Source of the DNA: Brasenia schreberi
Taxonomy: Eukaryota; Streptophyta; Magnoliopsida; Nymphaeales; Cabombaceae
DNA: 64,000 nt
NCBI GenBank assembly: GCA_036023115.1
Contig: JAYKKT010000089.1
Coordinates: forward strand, 7,889,501 to 7,953,500
Reading direction: 5' to 3'
Positions 24,002-44,621 of the stretch are shown here, piece after piece. Positions within the stretch are counted from its first letter, which is position 1, and each line of letters opens with the position of its first letter. The translations under genes and the position numbers were made by a program. The notes under the pieces are model-generated. The model did not search any database. It was given only the letters and a program-made list of their open reading frames with translations, and was not told the DNA's origin.

Positions 24002-27000
24002 ATGGGTTTTGGCAGAAACAGCAGGGGATCGATTGCGAAGACGCCGTCTTCTCCTCCCATTACCACCTCAACGTCTCTCACGAACACCATCAATGGATCT
24101 CACCACTTCAAGATCAACGGATATTCTTTGTCCAAGGGGATGGGCGTTGGCAAATACGTAGCGTCCGATACGTTCATCGTTGGTGGGTATTCGTGGGCAA
24201 TCTATTTCTACCCTGATGGGAAGAGTCCGGAGGATAATTCGGTGTATGTATCGCTTTTCATCGCGCTCGCGAGCGAAGGCACCGACGTGCGAGCGCTCTT
24301 CGAATTGACGCTCCTGGATCAGAGCGGGAAGGGGAGACATAAGATTCATAGCCACTTTGGGAGGACGCTGGAAAGCGGGCCGTACACGCTCAAGTATCGG
24401 GGTAGCATGTGGTATGTTTCTTAATTCGTTGTTGGTTTGGAGTTTGAGGGTTTCTGATGGATTATCAATGGTTTTATGATGATGGTGTTCGAAATTTTCG
24501 GGTTTCTGATGGATTAAAGGTGTTTTTTTTTGTGATGGCGTTTGATATTTTGGGGTTTCTGATGGATTATAGATGGTCTTGTGATGATGGTGTTTGAAAT
24601 TTTGGGGTTTTAGATGTCGCCTTTTCTTCTTCCTTGAGGGAAATCCTTCTTACCTTTCGATCATTATGATGCGGTTCTTGGTGTTTTAGTTTGTTTTATT
24701 GTTTGTTTGTTGCAACCGTGTGAAATTTTAATTTGTTTTGACGCTTGTCAATATGAGAGTCGGGGGTTTGTCTATTTTTCAACTTGGAAGTGAGAGTTGA
24801 ACAAGATATTTGGGGAACACGTGTCCTGGATCTTGAATCTGTTCTTGCTTTTGGGGGTTTTCCATTTTTTCTCTCGGTTTCTTACAAATGGGCCATGGAA
24901 GATGAACCGTTTAATTCCGCTTGCGTATCATTTACTAGTCGTTGTGGTTCCTGTCCTTTCTTCCTTTTCCTATGTGGTTTCATAGAGCGGGGTCATAACC
25001 ATGTATGGAGGGTAGATGGAAACAGCCGTGGCCTATCGAGACCCTTCTTGAGATTGGGAACATTTAAAGACGTGCGCGATGCTATCTGATGCACCTATAT
25101 TTCCGCTTTTTCCAGCATGTCATAGGTGGTTTTTGTGATGATGGTGCCTATTTTTCTTTTCCTTTTCCTTTTCCTTTCTTGGTATCTCCTTTTCTTATTT
25201 ATAAGTAATCTTTTGTTTTCAGTTCGGGTTATGATTGTTATGACGTTGCTTGTACTTTATCCTTTTTCTGGAAAGGGTCTTGAAACTTTGGTTTGTATTG
25301 TTGTTGGGTTAATTTGTTTGTTGTTATTGTTGCAAATGGGGTTTCACTGGATACATGCTGATTTGAGGTTTCTGGGAATCTGGGGTTTTATTAGTTGACA
25401 AACCAGGAAGACAGAGCTGAATTAAGAATTAGATTACACTTCCAAAAAAAATTCACAGTGGATCGGATAGCATCAATTCCAGCATCCAACGGATACCCAA
25501 ATTTGAAATTGAATATATTGATATCAAAAGTTTTAAATGTGTGGTCAATCAACATCACTGTTTTTATAAGCCTAATTCACTAATAAAGTAATAATCATAA
25601 TATTCATGAAACGCCATACTGATATAGCATTAAAAAGTCTTTAAATAGATAGTATTGTGTTTGACATGAAGAAGTATGGGTGTCGACTGTTGGAGTGTCC
25701 AACACCTGTGCACCCTTGTAGAAGTCTCTGTGATGGTGCGTATTAGGAGGCATGCAATCTAAATCTTTTTCTACAAGTTCATTAGTAACATCTTGCAGAG
25801 TATGTAGGCTAATGAAGCTGTGTGAACTTTGCACTTTTATGATAAAGGATTCCACTTTTCCTCTTCACTCTCTCCATTTTTCCTTATCTATCTCTTGTGG
25901 TCTATATTTGACAAAGGGTCCTCTTCCGTAGCATATAAATGAAGTTTCGTGATACACTGTTTCATTGTCCTGTGAGGAGTTATGGAATAAAAATGTCATT
26001 AATAGAATTGAAAAATGAGGTATACTTGCATAATAAAATGAGGTATACTTGCATAATGTGATGGTCAATGAGCGTGCATTTCATGTGCTTGATGGAAGAA
26101 GGACCTCCTATTGTAAGTCAATGTCATGTACTCAGATCTGATTCAGCATGCTTTTGTTTCTCTGCAATTTTAGATTTTTGTGTTTTTTACCAAATGATTA
26201 TGTCTCCTTAATAACCTTGACTTTAATTTATTATCAAGATGCTGGTCTGCTTTATGAAAGTTTCTTTCTTGTGTTGCTTGTGTATTTGTACGATTTAAGC
26301 TTTCTGCATACAAGCGGACGGCAGTTACAATGGTGCATAATGAGAAAGGCTCTGTATGCATAATATACAAAAACTTTCATGTTTTTACGAACTATTGATA
26401 ATGTATGCCTTGGTAATTAACAGGGGTTACAAACGCTTCTTCAAGAGATCTATGTTAGAAGGATCAGACTACCTTAAAGATGATTGCCTTTCAGTTCATT
26501 GTAGCGTTGGTGTTGTGAGGTCACACACGGAGGGGCCTAAATTTTGTGCCATTCCAGTGCCACCTTCGGACATTGGTAGACAGTTTGGACAACTTTTGGA
26601 AACTGGAAAGGGTGCAGATGTGAATTTTGCAGTTGATGGGGAAACTTTTGCAGCACATAAATTGGTACTTGCCACACGTTCACCTGTATTTCGAGCACAG
26701 CTGTTTGGGCCCATGAAAGATCAGAATACAAGTAATATAGAGGTTGAAGACATGCAAGCACCAGTATTCAAGGTCTGTCAACTATCAGTTAAAATGAGGA
26801 TTTCCTATTCTTTTGCTACAATTATGTATTTCAAATGCATATTAGCTACAGGTCACAGGTGTAGAAGATGTATACACGGTTACCTGCATATATCCTTACA
26901 TATGTGACTAGAGATGTATGCAGGTGTTTATCAGATACCTGACTAAACAAAAGAAATTCTATAATAGATGTTCACGTAATTAAACAGCAGACAGCATATC

Positions 27001-28379
27001 TTTTTACTGACAATTGAAAATCAACAGTCGTACCAATACTAAACAGAACAGAAGGGGGTGGAGGCTATTAGTCTAGATGGCTATATGTTGATATGAATTT
27101 AATGCTGCAAATTAGAATTTAAAAGTGTTCACGTTAGTGTATAATTGACATGCTTTGAAAAAAAACTTGTTCCTTCCATTTTCCGACTTAATAAACCTGA
27201 CTTTGAATTTGTGTTACATGAAAATGTTAAAAGATGAAGAAGACTACAAAAGTGTTGGAAGGAATTGATAAACAATTATGTAGCTTTTGTTGAGACTTAG
27301 CATCAAGATCATGAGAAACAAAAAATCCATGTATTCGATTCCATCTAGTATGGGAAAGGGCTTAGTTGTTGTTGTTGACAAGATCAATTGACTATTAAAT
27401 TTACTAATTTTTTAATGTGATGTTTTGACTTATGGCTTGATAAGGTTTCTGTATCTTTCATCTCTCATTGTGTGTTCTTTATCCTTCATTTTCATGAATT
27501 TATACTGTGTATACACATACATGAATACACACATTACACATATATATACTTAAAAAAGAAAAAGCCTTTCAAGGCCCACTTCAAATTCTTCTTCCCGCTT
27601 CAGGTAACTATGAGTGGAACACATTGGTGGCCCCAGTTAGAACAGAAACAGTTCTGGTAAACCACCCCTTATCTACATGTATAGAAATTTTTAATTAACA
27701 AATCATATCGGTTCATTTTCAATGTACCTCGTGCAGGCATTGCTCCAATTCATATACTGGGATACACTGCCTGATATGCAAGAGCTCGTGGGTGTGGAAT
27801 CAAAGTGTGCTTCAACATTAATGGCACAACATCTGCTAGCAGCAGCTGACCGCTATGGTATGGAGAGACTAAGGATGCTTTGTGAAGTGAAGCTTTGTGA
27901 AGAAGTCAGTATCAACACAGTGGCAACTACGTTAGCCCTTGCGGAGCAGCACAATTGTGTTCAACTTAAAACAGTTTGTCTGAAATTCATTGCAATGCCC
28001 GCAAATCTGAGCGGTTTGTCCTTCAATTTTTTTTTAGTTACATTTTAGTATTCTTCATGATGCATGCCAGGTCTCCCAGCATTGTCATCGTGGTTGTGTT
28101 AATCATCTAGGTTTCTGTAGGCCTGATCTTCTAGGCTGAAGCTATTTAGTCTGTGGTGATGTTAGTCATCTAGGTTTTCATGACATTAATTATAACTGTG
28201 CAGCTGTTATGCAAACTGAGGGCTTTGAATATTTGTCGAGGAGTTGCCCGTCAGTTGTGACTGAGCTCTTGCAGTATGTCGCCAAGATCAGTGAGCATTC
28301 AATCATCAGCTGTAGACATGCTAGCGATCCATTTGATGGAAGCGACAACAATGGAAGAAGAGTGAAGCAGCGAACATAG
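24002..28379 (+). CDS. BPM: BTB/POZ and MATH domain protein (BPM), CUL3 substrate adaptor
   Basis: This is a complete gene with four exons: 24002-24411, 26424-26772, 27737-28013 and 28204-28379. All are in frame and GT-AG bordered, giving 403 aa, the usual BPM length. Exon 1 encodes the MATH domain ([20 protein letters not shown]; ends GSMW), which binds substrates. Exon 2 finishes MATH ([21 protein letters not shown]) and starts BTB ([31 protein letters not shown]). Exon 3 finishes BTB ([33 protein letters not shown]) and exon 4 gives the C-terminal helix region ([20 protein letters not shown]) ending [12 protein letters not shown] proteins bridge CUL3 and targets such as class I HD-ZIP and other transcription factors for ubiquitination; they occur in nucleus and cytoplasm. 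The W codon at the exon 1/2 border is split. Intron 2 carries a LINE tail. Exon 3 has two broken copies downstream. Confidence 0.96.
27215..27385 (+). mobile_element. LINE 3' end fragment in BPM intron 2
   Basis: It aligns with 44230-44410: both have AATGTTAAAA, GAAGACTA(C/T)A(A/C)AAGT, GGAA..GATAAACAAT-like sequence, GATTCCATCTAGTATGGGAAA and a TTGTTGTTG tail. It is the non-coding 3' end of the RTE-like LINE whose protein relic is at 43850-44410. Confidence 0.65.
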
Positions 28380-28872
28380 CCTTTCATAAGAGTGCCTGCC
28401 CACCTTTCCTGATCCAGCACTCTCTTGGCAACTTCTTTTGTTCTTTGATTTGTAAAATTTGTGGTCTGATGTATGCAGATGTAGTGTGAGAGTTTAATGA
28501 GAAGCAGAAAATTCGTAGGATCTCTGTCTATCATATTTTGTATGGCTTCAATGGAACTGGACTAGGATGTTTCCTCACCATTTATTTCTAAACTAGAAAT
28601 TGTATATGGTTGAACACCTTAGATTGTATTGTGAAACCGATGTTGACCCTTCGTTATCTGGCCTAGTTTCTGTGCTAGTTTTATAGAGATCAAACTTATA
28701 GCAACCAAACTCAGGCGACTCTGAGAAAATTGAGATATATCAACCTGGGAAAAGTATCTTATGGATTTCTGTGATTGTTACCTCTTCGCTGCGGCTTATT
28801 CTTGTATTTCCTGAAGTGTATGGTGCTAATTTACAGAACGATGTTGCATGTTTTAGACATTTCTTTTTCTCA

Positions 28873-29174
28873 CATCTTATTGCACCATAGTTTTGTATAA
28901 AAGGAAAAGTACCAGCAGCATTTGATCATTGAAGGGATCTGTAGTTGGGAGGGGCATTTAGAATGATAGTTGGAGCTTTCGAGGACAAACAATAATTCTG
29001 TAATCTGCCTGGAAAGTACCCATCTTATTGCACCATAGTTTTGTATAAAAGGAAAAGTACCGGCAGCATTTGATCATTGAAGGGATCTGTGGTTGGGAGG
29101 GGCATTTAGAATGATAGTTGGAGCTTTCGAGGACAAACAATAATTCTGTAATCTGCCTGGAAAGTACCCATCTT
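28873..29174. repeat. 148-bp tandem duplication downstream of BPM
   Basis: The unit starting CATCTTATTGCACCATAG occupies 28873-29020 and again 29021-29168, followed by the first six bases of a third unit. The copies differ at about two positions (CAGCAGC/CGGCAGC and GTAGTT/GTGGTT). It lies about 500 bp after the BPM stop, possibly in the 3' untranslated region or just beyond it. Confidence 0.95.
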
Positions 29175-29597
29175 CTGAGAACAATAATTCACTCTAATCC
29201 TAATTTTTTGAGATCTGTCGTTTCATCTGTCAAATTTTCTTTATGCACCTCCGTTTCAATGCAACATAAGTAGTTTCAAAGCTGCAATAACGGATATCAT
29301 ACAGAAACGTTTCAAAAACAGAAAATTTCTATGGCGATCACAGGGGTGCTGATAGTTTGCAAGCACATGATCAAGCTAGCATCTCCAGCATTGCAATGCC
29401 TGCAAGTGGTAGAGCTCACCTGTGCTTGCTCTTCATGTCTGGGACGCAAGCGAGATGTAAGTGCATCATTGATCTTCACCGGAGGTGGAGCTGGGATTTT
29501 TATCCAAAAGATTCCCGGGCACTTCTTTAGTGCTGGAGAACGTCGACCACCGCTTTCTCGACTCTGTTCGTGAACGTCTGCAGACAGTTTTTGCTAA

Positions 29598-29727
29598 ATA
29601 CCCAGCTTCTAGTCATGTCTAAGGGTTCAGCCGATTGTTGTATTAATCTCTAATTTTTCCTGTCGAACGTGTCACGTAAAGAGTCTTTATACTTTCATAA
29701 AACCTTTTGACATGACTAGAAGCCGGG
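29598..29727. repeat. Short inverted repeat (stem-loop), about 28-bp arms
   Basis: The left arm near 29600 (CCAGCTTCTAGTCATGTCTA) pairs with the right arm near 29705-29727 (GACATGACTAGAAGCC), with a 75-nt loop. CTTCTAGTCATGTC pairs perfectly. It could be the fold-back of a tiny DNA element or a precursor-like hairpin. Confidence 0.6.
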
Positions 29728-30124
29728 GAGAAGATACCAAAACTCTCACTTTGTTCTGTCTCAGTGAACGCAATCAAACTTGTTTATTAAGTAATATACA
29801 CATACTATAGTAGCCCTCTTGAGTCCTCTCACGTATTGAATATATGCAAGTTCTTGGAACTTCTTCAGGATTTTGCTAAACACGATGTAGTATTCCATCA
29901 TATTATTTGGATTTATGGCCCATATTTTATATGTATATGAGCCTATAAAACTCATATATATAAATTTGTTCATATATACATATATAAAGTTGTATCATGT
30001 ATGATTGTAATTTACAATGTTAAAAACTTAAGTTTAATGTTGTATATACTTATATATAATATAATGTAATTATTTGTCTTATAAACTTAAGAGAAGCCAT
30101 CACAGTTTGGCGGTCCCATTTAAA

Positions 30125-30612
30125 ACATACATGCATATATACACATACATATACTTGAAAAAGGAAAAAGCCTCTCAAGGCCAACTTAAATTCTTATTCC
30201 CGCTTCGGATAACTATGAGTGGAACACATTGGTGGCCCCACTTAGAACAGAAACAACTCCGTTAAACCACCCTTATCATCAAATCATATCGGTTCGTTTT
30301 GAATGTAGCTCGTGCATGCACTACTCCACTTCATATATTGGGATACACTGCCTGACCGGCAAGTGCTCATGGGTGTAGTATCGAAGTGTGCTTCAACATT
30401 AATGGCACAACATCTGCTAGAAGCAGCTGACCACTATGGTACCGAGAGACTGAGTATGCTTTGTAAAGAAGTCAGTATCAACACGGTGGCAACCACTTTG
30501 CCCCTTGCGGAGCAGCACAATTGTGTTAAACTTAAAAACAGTTTTTCTGAAATTCATCGCAATGCCCACCAAGTCTGAGTGGTCTGTCCAACTTTTTCTT
30601 TAGTCACATTTT
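30125..30612 (+). pseudogene. Broken copy of BPM intron 2 end plus exon 3 (direct)
   Basis: It matches 27540-28035, including the intronic lead-in (TGAGTGGAACACATTGGTGG) and exon 3. The acceptor GTGCAG|GCATTG has become GTGCATGCACTA, losing the AG. The exon copy runs about 30312-30578, lacks 15 bp relative to the parent ([12 protein letters not shown] reduced to MLCKEVS) and has an extra base near the end (CTTAAAAACAG), which shifts the frame before HRNAHQV. Because it contains intron sequence it arose from genomic DNA, not from mRNA. It cannot encode a BTB domain on its own. Confidence 0.9.
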
Positions 30613-30614
30613 AG

Positions 30615-30895
30615 ATTTTCGACAGATTAGATTTGCTGGCATTACAATAAGTTGAACACAATTGTGCTGCTCCGCAAGAGCCAAAGTAGCTGCCACTGTG
30701 TTGATACTAGCTTCTTCACAAAGAATCCTCAGTCTCTCTATACCATGACATTCAGCTGCTGCAAGCAGATGTTGTGCCATTAATGTTGAAGAGCACTTTG
30801 ATTCCACCCCACGAGTTCTTGCAGACCAAACAGTCACTATATCCCAGTACAAGAGGTAGAGCAATGCCTGCATGAGGTTCGGGCCGAAACCTGCT
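30615..30895 (-). pseudogene. Second broken copy of BPM exon 3 (inverted)
   Basis: Read on the minus strand it gives [61 protein letters not shown], preceded by an intact acceptor-like CATGCAG|GCATTG. It lacks the same 15 bp as the direct copy and also a further 22 bp after CAACTTA (the parental AAAACAGTTTGTCTGAAATTC region). It lies tail-to-tail with the direct copy. The two make an inverted repeat with a spacer of about 125 nt between the last perfectly paired blocks. Confidence 0.9.
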
Positions 30896-31029
30896 CCATT
30901 GTCATATCTAGCAGACACCCCATTTGTAAACCAAATACCAAGATTACGCTACATCCATATATTCGGTGTCAAACTACTTATTATGCATTTGTTATATTTA
31001 GAACGTTGGTCATCAAATAAGGCACGTAA

Positions 31030-31985
31030 ATGACACTGTTGAGTATGCTCGACCTCATGTTCTAATTCAGGGTTTACCGTGGAGGGATTCTCATCAACTC
31101 GAAAGGAAAAGAATTTAAAGATTAATACTTAATAAGGCCGTTAACTTCTCATATACACCAAATCTTGAAATCAACACCACCAAAAACTAAGCCGTTTCCC
31201 TCTGACATATGTCGTGTTATCAGTTAACTCAAGATAAAATAAATCATTCTTTATTATATTTTTCTAATATTTTTTTATTCTTTCTCTTCCACTTTTTACA
31301 TTTTTACCATCTAGTTTCTTGTATTATCAAAGCTTCCTTTAATCATCTTAATACCTATGGTTAAAATAAATCTTTGATAAAATTGTAATGAAAGTTTGCA
31401 TCCATTAATACTTCACTTTTTATAAATGAAACCCTATCTAGTACGAGAAAAGGCTTAGTTGCTGTTGTTTTAAAACAAAAGTTGACAAAATATGCTTTCG
31501 ATGCAATTTATGCGAAGAAGGAAAGGATTACAAAGATTTAATGTAGAGAAAAGTCTCCCACATATCTGACTTATATCTATATCTTATAATAATAAGATCA
31601 AGGTTAAGCCAAGATCATGCAATGCATCTATAAAAGCTGAATATAAGCTTGTAAAAACGGGACGAAGATGGGAATATACCAAGAAACTTCAACCTGTGTA
31701 CCACGGTCTCGATTGACAGTCGCCCCCAAGAGCCATCTATTTATAACGCGATCTTTACTTATTCATAAGCACCACCATCAAATTATATAAGAATCTTAAG
31801 TTTATGGAAAGTCTATACTAAAGATAAACGCACAAAATAAAAGTAATCCTAAACCTTCAGTATGAAGAACAGATTGATCAATATCCAGCTACCAAGACAA
31901 ATAAAAATACCAATTTGGACCCAAATAGACTCGGAAGTACTCCAATACTGGATCAGCATTGGCTTTTATCAGTCTAAAACTAGAG
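31030..31985. repeat. Diverged direct repeat, copy 1
   Basis: It shares ordered blocks with 32715-33455: GGGTTTACCGTGGAGGGATTC, AGAATTTAAAGA, GCTGAATATAAGCTTG, GGGAATATACCAAGAAA, AGCCATCTATTTATAA and GGATCAGCATTGGCTT. The two could be the eroded LTRs of an old element; the interval between them now holds a microsatellite and a small inverted-repeat element end. It also contains a LINE tail (31428-31470). Confidence 0.5.
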
Positions 31986-32168
31986 ATGTCAAAATGGGCT
32001 TCGCATGGAGGTCAGAACAGATATTTCAGGCCCATTTACAGAGCATGACCGATGGTGCAAACTGTCTGTCCCAGGGGGACGACATGGACTGGACTGGGTC
32101 AGGCCGGGTCACAGAGCCATATGTTACATATTACATACATAAATAATAAAAAAACTATACCTTGTGCA

Positions 32169-32169
<1 letters not shown>

Positions 32170-32257
<88 letters not shown>
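32170..32257. repeat. Compound microsatellite (CT)n(AT)n
   Basis: About 19 CT units are followed by about 23 AT units. The 94-aa and 143-aa ORFs crossing it (poly Ser-Leu, Tyr-Ile) are repeat artefacts. Confidence 0.96.
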
Positions 32258-32262
<5 letters not shown>

Positions 32263-32292
32263 TATATATATGTCATAAAAAACCATACATAT

Positions 32293-32420
32293 ATATCACA
32301 CACCCCTTTTACTATCCATACGTTATTTTTTCTTAAAAATACCAAAATTACTCATCACTTTCTTTCTCCTCCCACACCCAATTCTAGTAAAGTTGCCTCA
32401 CGGGATCTCTTTATTCCGGC
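32293..32420 (+). mobile_element. Left end of a small inverted-repeat element
   Basis: CACACACCCCTTTTACTATC and the following ACCAAAATTACTCAT / CTCCTCCCACACCCAATTC match the left end of the element at 54533-55130. No right end is obvious here. Confidence 0.5.
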
Positions 32421-32714
32421 TACCGACGTTTCATTCATTTTTAACATTGTTGCCTTCTTTGCAACTCAACAACGTATGTTCTTACCAATCTCGTCAAAGA
32501 AAAAGACACAAGAAACAAGAAAAAAAATTAAGAATCAAGAAGAAAAAACAAAAACAATAGCAAGAAAAAACAACAATAAAACAAGAACAAAATAAATGAA
32601 GGAACATAAGAAAAATATCAAGAAGACCGAAAACGAAAATTGATGCCGGCAAACTCACTGGCGATAACGAGGATGCCGGCAGTTTGGAAGCACGTTGTCT
32701 TCATATGATGCTGG

Positions 32715-33455
32715 TTACCTGATGCACGGAACTCATTCCCTTATTTAGGGTTTTACCATGAAGGATTCCTCACAATCACCAAGACAAGAATTTAAAGACC
32801 AACATGGTGATGTGAAAGTTCTGGAAACACATCGGTGGATGTCTTCATATCTATAGTTTAAAATATATCTTTGACAATCTAATAATCTTTATCAAGATCA
32901 AAATCAAGAAAACTAAGCTCGTTTCGCGTGCACGCAGCCTCCTTTCACGAGTAAACCTCTACGATGTCTGTCATTCAGCAGATAAGAGATGGAAAAGATT
33001 ATAATCGTTTAGTGCAGACAAAGGTTCTCAACATGATCAACTTATGCCGACCTTACAATGATAAGAGATCTTGTGTGACGATGAAGATGCAATGCTATAC
33101 ATATACAACAGCTGAACATAAGCTTGCACTAATAGGAAGAAGACGGGCATACCAAAAAATCTCAGCGTCTCTCTTAACGATGGTTCACCATTGACGAGCT
33201 CTTGCTACAGCCATCTATTTATAAGATGAATTTGACATATTGATAATCACAACTTTAAATTAGATAAACGTCCTGATTCAAGAAATGTGTAACTTGAATA
33301 TAAATATAAAGATAGAACTTATCCTAAATCTTGCATATATATTTTAGATAAAAACCTAAAGTAAACCATATAAATCTGGATCCGGAATGTTTATGTGGAC
33401 CTACATGGACCCGGAACTGCTCCGGTCCTGCATCAGCATTGGCTTAAGCAACCTT
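32715..33455. repeat. Diverged direct repeat, copy 2
   Basis: Counterpart of 31030-31985, with the same blocks in the same order: AGGGTTTTACCATGAAGGATT, AGAATTTAAAGACCAAC, GCTGAACATAAGCTTG, GGGCATACCAAAAAA, AGCCATCTATTTATAA, CTGCATCAGCATTGGCTT. The short ORF 32964-33194 is not supported. Confidence 0.5.
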
Positions 33456-33848
33456 GAACCCCTAGTCTGATAGAATTTACAACCGAATAAAACCTATTAC
33501 GTAAATTGCAGACGAACTAATTCATAAAGGGGAAAATACGGAGAACATCAACATTAAAATTGCAACTATAAAATGGATATAGATACAATGTCTAAAATAA
33601 TCATTACACTGAAGTACTCCTGGTTTGCCCATTTTGGAAGCCACATTTTCCTCATTGCATCGATGGCCATCATGTTTCTGGGGACTTGTGAATGCCTGCA
33701 AATTTATCCGATGACTATGGGGAAGTTGTAGTTTGCGTTTGCAAGCATGACCAAGCCAACCAGAGGTGGAGATGGCCTGAGGCCATCAGATTCTGCCGTG
33801 AATGTGGCAGCACGTACCAGAAGCCCATGGAACTAAAAACTTACAGAA

Positions 33849-42980
<9,132 letters not shown>

Positions 42981-43215
42981 GCATACATAGACATGGCTGA
43001 TTCTAGGTTAACCGGAACCTAACCAAGACCGGGCCAGCTCCGGTTTTGGTTTGAGTCCTAAACAATTTAGAACCTTAAAAAACATTAGAAATTCAGAAAA
43101 AATAATAAAAATATATGAATCGTTAATTCCGTTTTCCTTCTGGTTCTAGGTCTAGTTTGATCGGTTCCGGTTGAAACCTCCACGACAGTTCCAAACCGGC
43201 CATGTCTATGCATAC
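42981..43215. mobile_element. Fold-back element with about 17-bp terminal inverted repeats
   Basis: The left end GCATACATAGACATGGC is the near-exact reverse complement of the right end GCCATGTCTATGCATAC (two mismatches). The interior is rich in AACCGG and GGTTTTGGTTT motifs that also pair with each other. About 235 bp, no coding capacity: a MITE-like element. Related AACCGG-rich patches lie at 45090-45240, 46400-46790, 53274-53660 and 60730-60830. Confidence 0.6.
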
Positions 43216-43849
43216 ACACGCACAAATTTTGTGCCAGTTCTAAAATAGCCATCTGATTGATTAGCTATTTATGAAATACCATGATGTTTTAAGTATTATT
43301 AGTAACTTGATTTATGTGGGTGTTACCTGCCTAAAGTTGAATCGTATTGGATATGGTCCCAGCCTAATTCCACATGACCAACACAAATATCTTGAACCTA
43401 CATTAGCCAGTATTAGGGCTCGCAATATAGGATATGACACGAAAACTCGACAATAACACGACTCATAAACTTATTAAAGTGATGATGTTCTGGTTGACCT
43501 GTTTTTGACACGAACAATGCCTAAAACACATAAATTACTGGCAATGTAAGCACTTACACTGAAACCAGAGTTTCCACCTTGTATCAACTCGAAGTAACAT
43601 CAGGGAAAAATTGCGTTCTGTTCCTTCAACACGAGCACGAATGTCAAAACCACCAGAACCCGAAACACATAATTGCCTCGTGTAAGTATGCCAAATCACG
43701 TTTGGAATGATGATTTTATGTGATGAGCGCTGCTACAATGTGGATTTACCCCATGTTGGCCTATCGAAAAATATCTCTTGATCTAGGTGCACATGTCATA
43801 CACATACACACGACATGCTTGTGTGCACACACATACAAACACACATATA

Positions 43850-44410
43850 TGTATATATTTTCAATTGATGAGGATGTTACACATACAATTAATTTAAATT
43901 GGTTGAAATGGATAGGCACATCACGAATTTTATGTAGCAAGAAGATAACATTAAAGTTGAAAAGTAAATATTATAGAGTACCAATTTGGCCTCTATGCTT
44001 TATGGTTTTGAGTGTTAGGCAATTGATTATCAACATACACAAACGATGTATGTGACAAAAATGAAGATGTCGAGTAGTTAAACAAGGACATATCACATAC
44101 CTAATGAGGTTATTAGAAACAATTTGGGAGTGACACCAAGCTAAAATAAGAAAAAATCATTTAAGATGGTTTGAAAACATAAAAAGATGACCAAATGAAG
44201 CTCCGGTAAGAAAAAACGAGAAACTAGATTGTGAAAATGTTAAAATTAAAAGAGGAAGACTATACAAGTATTGAAAGGAAACAATAAAGAATGGTTTAGC
44301 TTATGATAAAACTGTTAGGAGAACACATGATTGAACTCTATGAAAACAAAGAATTCAGGTAGTCAGTCCCATTTAGTATGATAAAATTTTTGTTGTTGTT
44401 GTTGTTGTTA
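43850..44410 (+). mobile_element. LINE (RTE-like) C-terminal relic and (TTG)n tail
   Basis: The reading 43855-44055 gives DVTHTINLNWLKWIGTSRIL, then CSKKITLKLKSKYYRV, matching the C-terminal part of plant RTE-type LINE reverse transcriptases (DV..RI...W.KWR..SGVLCD.KIP.KLKGKFYR). After a frameshift and stops the sequence continues with TTTAAGATGGTTTG (RWFGH-like) and ends in GTTGTTGTTGTTGTTG. It is 5'-truncated and dead. Its 3' end matches the tails elsewhere in the window. Confidence 0.75.
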
Positions 44411-44528
44411 TATATAAAGGGCTATGGTTGGGGTTGGTCAATCACTCTCTCCTCCCCTTAAGTGTGGCCCCGCTTTATTGTAAAGGGAAAACATCCTCTT
44501 TCTGGAGAGAGAAATTGCTCAATCATGG

Positions 44529-44530
<2 letters not shown>

Positions 44531-44620
<90 letters not shown>
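44531..44620. repeat. Compound microsatellite (AT)n(GT)n
   Basis: About 34 AT units followed by about 10 GT units, about 120 bp downstream of the LINE tail. Confidence 0.96.

Positions 44621-44621
<1 letters not shown>

Noticed and set aside
26356..26423. BPM exon 2 starting at the ATG of the open frame
   Set aside because: The acceptor AACAG at 26419-26423 and the split Trp codon joining exon 1 give the family sequence GSMWGYKRFF; the upstream codons are intronic.
29331..29573. 80-aa ORF with a cysteine-rich start
   Set aside because: No recognisable family, no promoter or splice partners; short frames of this length occur by chance.
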